7,432 bases of DNA from Candidatus Pelagibacterales bacterium (lineage in GTDB: Bacteria; Pseudomonadota; Alphaproteobacteria; Pelagibacterales; AG-422-B15), in assembly GCA_016777745.1 (NCBI GenBank), contig JADHQX010000058.1, positions 1 through 7,432 on the forward strand. Direction: 5' to 3'. A model generated the notes under the pieces. It was not told the DNA's origin. It was given only the letters and a program-made list of their open reading frames with translations, and searched no databases. Below are positions 1 to 6,111 of this stretch, in pieces (position 1 is the stretch's first letter; the number at the start of each line of letters is the position of its first letter). The translations under genes and the position numbers were made by a program.

Positions 1-1034
1 GCATGTGCTGCCGATAATGTTACACCGCTATGGCAAGATATGGCAAAGGCACCGGGCATGGCTTCAGATTGATCATAAATCGGATAGCCGTCTTTTGACA
101 TCACCCGAAGCGCGGCCCAGCTTCGAACAACCCCAACATTAGCCAAGGCTGGCAAGGTCGCCAGCGCACGATCGGCAATTCCGCTAACAATATTGGGGCG
201 AACGCTGGTTTCAAATCCGGTATCCTCATGGCTGTCACCAATCATCAACCCGCCTTCATCGGTTTGCCGCAAAAGCAATGTTGGCAATGGCATTTGCTGA
301 TCAAGCTTTTCAGTAACAACAATCTGACCCTTTTGCGGCTTAAGCGATTGCTGCAGACCAACCATCGGGGCAAGCTCGGCATTGGCAAGACCCGCCGCCA
401 GAACAATCCTTTGACATTCAAAATCACCTTTTGCTGTGCCAACGCGGATGCTGCTGCCTATTTTATCAATTTTGCGAACGGCTGCATTGGCAAGGCAAAC
501 ACCACCATTTCTGATCAAACCGGTTTGCAATGCCCGCATCAGGTAAAGCGGATTCACATGCCCATCATGCGGACAATAGGCCGCTCCGACAACTTTGGGG
601 CCAATGCCGGGCATGATCTCTTTCAGCGCAGCGCGGTCAAGCATTTCAAACTGGAAACGACCATTTTGATGTGCGCGAAGATGATCCAGCTTTTCATATC
701 TTTGCTGCATTTCGGCCTCGCTAAGGCATATGCTAAGACCGCCATCTTGATGAAGACCCAATGCTGGGCCGCCGGTTTCTTGCAACTCCTCAGCCAGCTT
801 TGGCCATAGCTCGGATGATCGCATTGTCCAATCGGCATAGGGCGGAAAATAGGCACCCTTGCCCTGCACCCAGACCAGCCCAAAATTACCGCGTGCCGCC
901 CGCAAGGCGGTATCTTCAGCATCAAGCAACAGCACTGACAGGCCGCGGCGCGACAGTCCATAACCGATCGCAAGACCGATCAAACCACCACCAGCAACAA
1001 TCGCATCAAAATTGGATTTTGCGATTTCTGTCAT
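1..1034 (-). CDS. FAD-dependent oxidoreductase, HcnC/opine-oxidase/glycine-oxidase-like (3' end beyond window)
   Basis: Partial gene: 344 codons are visible and the stop lies beyond position 1. I translated it through the whole visible length and found no frameshift. The N-terminus has a DAO-family Rossmann dinucleotide motif, GGGLIG at residues 15-20, with an acidic LLLDAE end of strand 2 near residue 40. The segment GNFGLVWVQGKG and the final visible HSGVTLSAAHA resemble the family of hydrogen-cyanide synthase HcnC, opine oxidase subunit B and glycine/sarcosine oxidase-like enzymes. About 30 residues are probably missing compared with the usual 370-380. Expected role: FAD-dependent oxidation of a secondary amine or amino acid in the cytoplasm or on the inner membrane face. 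Its ATG overlaps the stop of the upstream oxidoreductase (ATGA, 1034-1031) and has no obvious Shine-Dalgarno of its own, so translation is probably coupled. The family is confident; the substrate is unknown. Confidence 0.85.
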   Translation of the reverse strand, partial: MTEIAKSNFDAIVAGGGLIGLAIGYGLSRRGLSVLLLDAEDTALRAARGNFGLVWVQGKGAYFPPYADWTMRSSELWPKLAEELQETGGPALGLHQDGGLSICLSEAEMQQRYEKLDHLRAHQNGRFQFEMLDRAALKEIMPGIGPKVVGAAYCPHDGHVNPLYLMRALQTGLIRNGGVCLANAAVRKIDKIGSSIRVGTAKGDFECQRIVLAAGLANAELAPMVGLQQSLKPQKGQIVVTEKLDQQMPLPTLLLRQTDEGGLMIGDSHEDTGFETSVRPNIVSGIADRALATLPALANVGVVRSWAALRVMSKDGYPIYDQSEAMPGAFAISCHSGVTLSAAH

Positions 1035-2287
1035 TGGAACCGCGTGATGCGATAAGGTGACAGCGTTTCGCGATCTATACGCTTGGTGATATAATCGGCG
1101 ATTATCTCGCTGGTACCTGGCGCCATGCCCAATCCATAATGCGAATGCCCAAAAGCAGCGATAATATTCTTCACACCCGGAATCTCGCCAAGACAGGGAA
1201 GGCTGTCAGGAAAGCTGGGACGCGACCCCATCCATTCATCCGGATCGGCACAGTTTAATTGCGGGAAGAGCCTTTTGGCTTGATCGGCAAAACGCCGCGC
1301 GCGCGCATAATTTGGCGCGGCTTCAAGACCAGCAAATTCAGCCGTGCCAGCAACCCTGACACCAGCCTGCATCAAGCTGGCGACATATTTCTGATCGGCA
1401 TCCATAACCGAATGATTGATCGTAATGCCCGGATTCCGTAACACCAGATGATAGCCACGTTCGGCCTCCAGCGGCAGCTTAATGCCAAAGCGCTTGAGCA
1501 ACTGACATGACCATACCCCTGCTGCCAAAACGATTTTTCCGGCATTAAACACACCCTGATCAGTGACCAGCTGGCAGCCATAACCCTGATCGGGATGGAT
1601 TTCGCGAACTTTTGTTTGAATGTGTTCGGCGCCTTTTGCCAATGCCTTTTCCGCCAATGCAATTCCGATCCCCGCAGGGTCACTTGCACGCCCCTGCTGT
1701 TTGATCAGAATGGCAGCCGCAAAATCATCAGCAATATGCGGTTCGATTTCCTGCAATGCCTGTTTATCAATCAGCTCGATTGGCACTTGGCGCGCTTGGC
1801 GCAATTGCCAACCAAGGTGATCAAGAGACGCCGCTTTCGGATCGCGATAGACATGAACATACATGGAATCGCGAACCAATTGTTCTTGCCCCGTTCCGGC
1901 AAGCCGTTTTTTATAGGCGGCGACACTACCCTTGCTTAAGCGGAACAAGCCATCGGCAACCGGGTCAAGCCGCTCGGATCGTCCAGCCGCAAGAAACCGC
2001 AAAACCCATGGCAATAGTTTTGGCAAATGCCCAAGGCGGATCGAAACCGGCCCTTCGGGGTCAATCAGCCAGCGCGGAACCTGTTTCCACAAGCCCGGCA
2101 TTGATTGCGGAACACAAGTCCAAGGCGAGATGACACCAGCATTACCATAGCTGGTTTTGCTACAGACCGGCGCAGGGTCAAAAATCGTAACCCTCATGCC
2201 GCGTTCGGCAAGTTCAAGCGCGGTACAAACGCCAATAATGCCCGCCCCAACGACAGCAACATCAATCCTGCTGTCCGGCAGTGTCAT
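1031..2287 (-). CDS. FAD-dependent oxidoreductase, D-amino-acid dehydrogenase (DadA)-like
   Basis: 418 residues, a normal length for the DadA group. The FAD-binding motif GAGIIG is at residues 14-19 in a beta-alpha-beta unit, and an acidic FDP near residue 36 follows the second strand. SYGNAGVISPW follows shortly after and corresponds to the SxANAGxxSP stretch typical of DadA enzymes. The C-terminal FAD/substrate signature is intact: GSRPSFPD from residue 354 and GHSHYGLGMAP at 380-390. DadA enzymes oxidatively deaminate D-amino acids to 2-oxo acids and pass electrons to the membrane quinone pool. The actual substrate here could equally be another amino-acid derivative such as an N-substituted or imino acid. 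The start codon overlaps the cupin stop (ATGA, 2287-2284) and an AGGA lies a few bases upstream. The stop in turn overlaps the next oxidoreductase start. It is not assigned the symbol dadA because the operon differs from the classical dadAX alanine system. Confidence 0.9.
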   Translation of the reverse strand: MTLPDSRIDVAVVGAGIIGVCTALELAERGMRVTIFDPAPVCSKTSYGNAGVISPWTCVPQSMPGLWKQVPRWLIDPEGPVSIRLGHLPKLLPWVLRFLAAGRSERLDPVADGLFRLSKGSVAAYKKRLAGTGQEQLVRDSMYVHVYRDPKAASLDHLGWQLRQARQVPIELIDKQALQEIEPHIADDFAAAILIKQQGRASDPAGIGIALAEKALAKGAEHIQTKVREIHPDQGYGCQLVTDQGVFNAGKIVLAAGVWSCQLLKRFGIKLPLEAERGYHLVLRNPGITINHSVMDADQKYVASLMQAGVRVAGTAEFAGLEAAPNYARARRFADQAKRLFPQLNCADPDEWMGSRPSFPDSLPCLGEIPGVKNIIAAFGHSHYGLGMAPGTSEIIADYITKRIDRETLSPYRITRFQ

Positions 2288-2640
2288 TTGTCCTGTTCCA
2301 CTTCATGCCGATCGCCGCGTGATGATGGCGCCGATATCACCAGAAACCGGATTTCGTCGTCCGTCTGATTAACAATTGCATGACCGGTTTTAGGCGGGAT
2401 ATGCAAGGCCATGCCTGTGTCAATTTCAACATGCCGGCCATCAGCAAACTGCATCACAGCGCACCCCGCCAGCATGTAGAAACATTGTGCCGCTTGATTG
2501 TGATAATGATGTTTTTCGCCGCAGCCAGATGCCAAGGTTTCTTCAATCACAAGCAAGCCTTCGGTCTCGACGAGTGGCCAGCCAACGCCGCCATCACTCC
2601 ATTTATAAGCCTTTGCTGTATCACGCGATGCCGAATACAT
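2284..2640 (-). CDS. Small cupin-domain protein
   Basis: 118 residues, single-domain cupin. Motif 1 is seen at residues 39-59, with His45 and His47 followed by Gln52 where the classical motif has Glu. Motif 2 is at 76-91 (GMALHIPPKTGHAIVN), with His87. The likely metal site is therefore His-His-Gln-His. An upstream in-frame start at 2694 would add 18 residues, but these overlap the permease gene. The ATG at 2638-2640 shares one base with the permease TGA stop (TGATG) and follows an AGGGGTG ribosome-binding site, so I chose it. Such small cupins bind a metal and act as sensors, dioxygenases, isomerases or ligand-binding helpers. Its position between permease and oxidoreductases suggests a step in the same pathway, for example processing an unstable imine or enamine product. 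That role is inference; the fold is secure. Confidence 0.88.
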   Translation of the reverse strand: MYSASRDTAKAYKWSDGGVGWPLVETEGLLVIEETLASGCGEKHHYHNQAAQCFYMLAGCAVMQFADGRHVEIDTGMALHIPPKTGHAIVNQTDDEIRFLVISAPSSRGDRHEVEQDK

Positions 2641-4733
2641 CAGGTCACCCCTGATCGCGACTCCCGGATATAATAGCGTGCATAAATTTGCCACACCAAA
2701 ACCGGCGATGCAAAGATGAGTGAGTAAAGAGCCGCGGTCCCACTTGGCGAAACCAAAAGCAAACCAGCCAATGCAAATATTACACGGCTAGGCCCGTTCA
2801 TTGAAACCAGCAAATAGCCAGCGACCGATGCGGAAATCATAAACACACCCAAAGCACATGTTATGGTTGTCTGGAAAAATTCGGCATAGGTGAAATAATC
2901 ATCAAGAACAATCAACATTGCCGGTGAATAGACAAACACCATTGGGACGAGCAGCTTGCCAATCCCCAAGGAAAAGGCCGATAGCCCCGTTTTGAACGGG
3001 TTCGCGCCAGCAATGCCGGCCGCCGCATAGGCCGAGGCGCAAACGGGCGGCGTTATTTCGGAAATCACACCGTAATATAAAACGAACAGATGCGATGCGA
3101 GCGGCGGAACACCAAGGCCTGCCAAGGCTGGCTGGGCCACAGTTGCCAACATCACATAAAGCGCGGTTGTCGGCAGGCCTGCCCCCATAAGGATACAAGT
3201 GACCGCAATCAATATCAGCGAAATAAACAGCGTGATATCATCCAATGAAAAATCAATCAGCGGAATATAGCTAAACCAGCCTTGAATTGCTTCGCCCATG
3301 CCAAGCGCACTATTGGTCACCATAAACCCTAAGCGAAAGCCAAGGCCGGTAGCATTCACCACACCAACAACGATGCCAATCGCCGCACAAACCGCGCCAA
3401 CCGACAAGGCGTATTTCACCCCTTGCGATGCCCCTGCCAGCAAATCTCCAACGCCGATACGGTGGTTCGGATTTATAAAGCCAACAACCAGAATGGCGGT
3501 GATGCCCCAAAATGCTGCCATATGCGGTGAATAGCCCGAAAACAAAACATAAATCAGCACAACAAGCGGAATGGCGGTCATCCAGCCTTGCTTGAGCACG
3601 CCAATGAATTTCGGTATCTGATCGGCGTTGAGACCTTTGAGGCCTAATTTTTTTGCCTTGAAATGAACAATCGACAGCACCCCGATATAATGCATGGCCG
3701 CAGGAACAGCGGCAGCAATGACCACCGTGCTGTAGGAAATTTCCAAAAACTCGGCGAGAACAAAGGCAGCTGCTCCCATGATTGGTGGGGTTATTTGCCC
3801 GCCAGCACTCGCCGCCGCCTCAACACCCCCGGCGAAATGCCCCGGATAACCGCTTTTTTTCATATTCGGAATGGTCAGCGATCCAGTCGATACGGTATTG
3901 GCAATTGATGATCCTGAAATGGTGCCAAACAAGGCCGAAGATACAACCGAAACCTTGGCCAGGCCGCCTGTATATCTGCCCGCAACCACCGTGGCCAAAT
4001 CGACAAAAAACTGCCCAAGACCAATGCGTTGCGCCAACACGCCAAACAGCACAAAATGAAACACCACCGTTGAGACAATCCACAATGTCACCCCATAGAT
4101 TCCAAGATCAGGGAAATACATGTTATTGACAAAAAGTGACCAGCTTAATCCTGGATGTTTGAGAATTTGAACGGGAATTGATTGGCCGAAAATAGCGTAG
4201 GCCGTGAACAACAGAATGATGATTGGCACGATAATGCCAATCGTACGGCGCACCGCTTCAAGCAGCACCACAATCAGAACCGTCCCGAAAAACACGTCGA
4301 TTGGCAAGGGAACACCCATGCGCAAAACCTGCTCGGGAACAACCAGACTCAATCCCAAAAAGTTAAATTCAAATCCGTACCAGCTAAAGCCGACATATAG
4401 CGATGCTGTCACACCAGCGATCATCAACAGCCAGTCATAAATCGGTACGCCTGAAAAGCTCCACCAAGGCTGGGCATCTAACGATTGTTGCCGAAGGCGC
4501 TTTGTGGCTGGAAAGGAAATAAAGATCAAAATAAGAACGCCGGACATATGGGCGCCCATATGCCAGTAATCAACTGGCACGCCAATGCCCGATGTGACGT
4601 AGTGATAAAGTGCAAAAATAATACTGAAAAAGAAAACAAATTTAGCAAGCCATGCGCCAATCGGCCGTGTGGCTAGCGAATCATCATATTGGCTCTCAAG
4701 AGAGAGGGCGCGCTCAAGACTAAATTTTTCCAT
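2640..4733 (-). CDS. TRAP transporter fused permease subunit (DctQ-DctM fusion)
   Basis: 697-residue, very hydrophobic inner-membrane protein of the fused 4TM/12TM TRAP permease family. The N-terminal part (about residues 28-230) holds the DctQ-like helices, including the HMGAHMSGVLIL segment near 58-70. The remainder is DctM. Two pseudo-symmetric ion/substrate-site loops are clear: GTISGSSIANTVSTG with TIPNM (270-291) followed by ASAGGQITPPIMGAAAF (308-324), and GAGLPTTALYVM (517-528) followed by EITPPVCASAYAAAGIAG (559-576). It imports the ligand delivered by the TAXI receptor, driven by a sodium (or proton) gradient. The start is supported by AGGGG at 4747-4743, nine bases upstream of the ATG. 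The gene ends in a one-base overlap with the cupin start, and 85 bases separate it from the receptor gene. No truncation was seen. Confidence 0.95.
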   Translation of the reverse strand: MEKFSLERALSLESQYDDSLATRPIGAWLAKFVFFFSIIFALYHYVTSGIGVPVDYWHMGAHMSGVLILIFISFPATKRLRQQSLDAQPWWSFSGVPIYDWLLMIAGVTASLYVGFSWYGFEFNFLGLSLVVPEQVLRMGVPLPIDVFFGTVLIVVLLEAVRRTIGIIVPIIILLFTAYAIFGQSIPVQILKHPGLSWSLFVNNMYFPDLGIYGVTLWIVSTVVFHFVLFGVLAQRIGLGQFFVDLATVVAGRYTGGLAKVSVVSSALFGTISGSSIANTVSTGSLTIPNMKKSGYPGHFAGGVEAAASAGGQITPPIMGAAAFVLAEFLEISYSTVVIAAAVPAAMHYIGVLSIVHFKAKKLGLKGLNADQIPKFIGVLKQGWMTAIPLVVLIYVLFSGYSPHMAAFWGITAILVVGFINPNHRIGVGDLLAGASQGVKYALSVGAVCAAIGIVVGVVNATGLGFRLGFMVTNSALGMGEAIQGWFSYIPLIDFSLDDITLFISLILIAVTCILMGAGLPTTALYVMLATVAQPALAGLGVPPLASHLFVLYYGVISEITPPVCASAYAAAGIAGANPFKTGLSAFSLGIGKLLVPMVFVYSPAMLIVLDDYFTYAEFFQTTITCALGVFMISASVAGYLLVSMNGPSRVIFALAGLLLVSPSGTAALYSLIFASPVLVWQIYARYYIRESRSGVT

Positions 4734-4818
4734 GAATTTATTCCCCTGATTGAGCCGCGGTATTTACGATATGAATTTGTTAGGGCGGCACATGACCGCC
4801 CTAACAAAGAATGTGAGA
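4734..4818 (-). promoter_or_regulatory. Intergenic hairpin between receptor and permease genes
   Basis: A perfect 13-bp inverted repeat, TTTGTTAGGGCGG (4776-4788) and CCGCCCTAACAAA (4796-4808), with a 7-base loop, starts about 10 bases after the receptor stop codon. On the minus-strand transcript there is no run of U after the stem (it continues UUCAUAUCG), so it is not a textbook intrinsic terminator. In binding-protein transport operons, hairpins at this place commonly stabilise the upstream receptor mRNA or partly attenuate transcription, giving more receptor than permease. That role is inference from position; the stem-loop itself is directly visible. The rest of this gap carries the permease ribosome-binding site. 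Confidence 0.7.
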
Positions 4819-5811
4819 TTACATTAAGCCGGCTTCTTTATAGAAACGCTCGGCACCAGGGTGCAATGGAATCAAAACGCCTTTTAGCGCTGTTGCTTTC
4901 TGGATGGCTTTGCCTTTTGGATGACCTTTATCAAGAAGCTTGCGGGTATTGTCGTTCCACAATGCTTTTGTGATGTCATAGATAAGATCGGCAGGCTGAT
5001 CGACTGATGTGATCAACTGGCCATTCACCGCTACAGTGCTGACTTTATAGCCAATATTTTCATAGACACCCGCTTCAATGACGTCTTCGACATAGTAAGG
5101 GATGATCTTATTGATGGCTTTTTGCTCATCAGACGAAAAGCTGTAAAGATCAAAGCCTTTGGTTGAACCAAGCTGGATCAAAGATGAAAGCGGTGTACCA
5201 GCAGCATAGAAGAATGCGTCAATCTGGCCATCAGCAAGACGCTGTGCGCTTTGCCCGACATTCAACTCATATTCATCGGCTTTGATGTCATAATGCTTGA
5301 GGATCATGCGAACAGATACCTGCGTTCCAGAACCTGCTGCAGCCACGCCAACCTTCATACCATTAAGGTCTTTTAGGCTGTTTAGCTTTGTTCCCTTTTT
5401 CAACACCAAATGCATGCTCTCTGGATAGAGATTGGCAATGACGCGAATCTTGTCTTTTCTGTTGTTCACAAACTTACCTTCGCCTTTGTAGCTCTGGACA
5501 ACAGTTTGTGCGCCTGCCAGACCGGCATCAAGCGAGCCTGCCTGAATGGCGTTGGCATTAAAGACCGAGGCAGTTGTCGAAACAGCAATCGCGACCAGAT
5601 TTGGAACGCCACAGCTACCGCCTTTGTCACAAGGGCGCGAGCCTGGCGGGTTTGAGATTGCGTTCGCAATCAAACCACCAATCGGATAATAGGTGCCACC
5701 AGTTCCGCCGGTGCCGATGCGAAAAAATTTCATATCTTGCGCCTGAGCTACACTGCCCATTGCAAGCAATGAAACCAAAGCTGTTGCAAATAGCTTGCTT
5801 AAATATTTCAT
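4819..5811 (-). CDS. TAXI-family TRAP transporter periplasmic solute receptor
   Basis: 330 residues from the chosen start. The start at 5811 is preceded by GGAGG five bases upstream and opens directly into a signal peptide: MKYLSK, a hydrophobic stretch at residues 7-20, and a signal peptidase site after AQA (residues 22-24). A start at 5859 would add 16 residues with no signal-peptide logic and is rejected. The mature protein starts with the TAXI hallmark IGTGGTGGTYYPIGG (32-46). It has Cys61 and Cys67 in the CDKGGSCG loop, likely a periplasmic disulfide, and later PESMHLVLKKG, LNGMKVGVAAAGSGT and a C-terminal HPGAERFYKEAGL. The protein is exported, binds the ligand in the periplasm and presents it to the fused permease. 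TAXI receptors have been linked to glutamate, 2-oxoglutarate and other small acids; no ligand can be deduced here. No lipobox is seen, so it should be soluble. Confidence 0.94.
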   Translation of the reverse strand: MKYLSKLFATALVSLLAMGSVAQAQDMKFFRIGTGGTGGTYYPIGGLIANAISNPPGSRPCDKGGSCGVPNLVAIAVSTTASVFNANAIQAGSLDAGLAGAQTVVQSYKGEGKFVNNRKDKIRVIANLYPESMHLVLKKGTKLNSLKDLNGMKVGVAAAGSGTQVSVRMILKHYDIKADEYELNVGQSAQRLADGQIDAFFYAAGTPLSSLIQLGSTKGFDLYSFSSDEQKAINKIIPYYVEDVIEAGVYENIGYKVSTVAVNGQLITSVDQPADLIYDITKALWNDNTRKLLDKGHPKGKAIQKATALKGVLIPLHPGAERFYKEAGLM

Positions 5812-5865
5812 GGGTTCCTCCACTATGGTTACGTCAATTAGTGAAGCAGTTGCGGCCAATTGCCT

Positions 5866-5979
5866 TTACAGCCTTATTTTAGCCAAACGCTTCGCCAAAC
5901 AAATGAAGGAAATAGCCCCGACCCAAATGATCCACACCAAGATCAGGCAATCCCCCATTTGCCAAATTTCCGGCATCAT
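5866..5979 (-). CDS. Candidate small single-span membrane protein, 37 aa
   Basis: Unrecognised short ORF in the gap between lysR and the receptor gene, read in the operon direction. It starts ATG ATG, immediately after an in-frame TAA, and ends with TAA at 5868-5866. The residues form a short polar head (MMPEIWQMGD), a 19-residue hydrophobic core at positions 11-29 (CLILVWIIWVGAISFICLA) and a basic tail (KRLAKIRL). This is the pattern of a one-helix inner-membrane protein with the C-terminus in the cytoplasm. The stop is 54 bases upstream of the receptor start. The ribosome-binding site is weak (a GGTG about 10 bases upstream); a later ATG at residue 8 is an alternative start. It could be an accessory TRAP subunit, a leader peptide or a chance ORF. 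No known family is recognised. Confidence 0.5.
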   Translation of the reverse strand: MMPEIWQMGDCLILVWIIWVGAISFICLAKRLAKIRL

Positions 5980-6038
5980 TTAAAAATCACACCGATTGAC
6001 CTAACTTTAGGGCGAGATTTTCCATTAATACAAATTAT

Positions 6039-6065
6039 AAATTATTCTAATTCCATAAATAATTT
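6039..6065. promoter_or_regulatory. Putative LysR-type operator (T-N11-A dyad)
   Basis: AAATTATT (6039-6046) and AATAATTT (6058-6065) are perfect 8-base inverted repeats separated by 11 bases, so the innermost pair is T-N11-A, the general LysR-type recognition form. The dyad lies about 47 bases upstream of the divergent regulator's start codon, where autoregulatory sites usually sit, and on the operon's upstream side. The block is AT-rich, so chance dyads are more likely than average; hence moderate confidence. Confidence 0.5.
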
Positions 6066-6111
6066 TTATGGGTTAACATATGACACCTAGCAAACAAACA
6101 AGAGGCATGAA

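Larger units (their letters stand above)
5812..6111. promoter_or_regulatory. Divergent intergenic region controlling lysR and the transport/catabolic operon
   Basis: This 300-base stretch separates the divergent lysR and receptor genes and must contain both promoters. From the receptor side it holds the receptor Shine-Dalgarno (GGAGG on the minus strand, 5821-5817), the candidate 37-residue ORF (5979-5866), a strongly AT-rich block from about 6020 to 6080 containing the dyad at 6039-6065, and the lysR Shine-Dalgarno AGAGG (6101-6105). A minus-strand TATAAT lies at 6039-6034, touching the edge of the dyad. Its matching -35 (TTATTT at 6062-6057, 17-base spacer) is poor, as expected for an activator-dependent promoter. 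Exact transcription starts cannot be fixed by eye. Confidence 0.6.

Noticed and set aside
228..809. 193-codon open frame on the plus strand
   Set aside because: It lies antisense to the HcnC-like oxidoreductase, whose frame I verified throughout. Its translation has no recognisable domain and looks like low-complexity shadow coding.
2641..2694. N-terminal extension of the cupin to a start at 2694
   Set aside because: It would overlap the permease gene by 54 bases, and the ATG at 2640 has both a ribosome-binding site and the TGATG junction.
5812..5859. N-terminal extension of the TAXI receptor to a start at 5859
   Set aside because: It would bury the signal peptide behind 16 extra residues and ignore the strong GGAGG before the ATG at 5811.
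5947..5963. Small hairpin GGCAA/TTGCC within the divergent region
   Set aside because: Only five base pairs, and it lies inside the candidate small ORF; too short to support as a regulatory structure.
5996..6041. TTGACC (5996-6001) with TATAAA (6036-6041) as a plus-strand lysR promoter
   Set aside because: The spacing between the hexamers is 34 bases, far from 17, and no good -10 lies at the proper distance from TTGACC.
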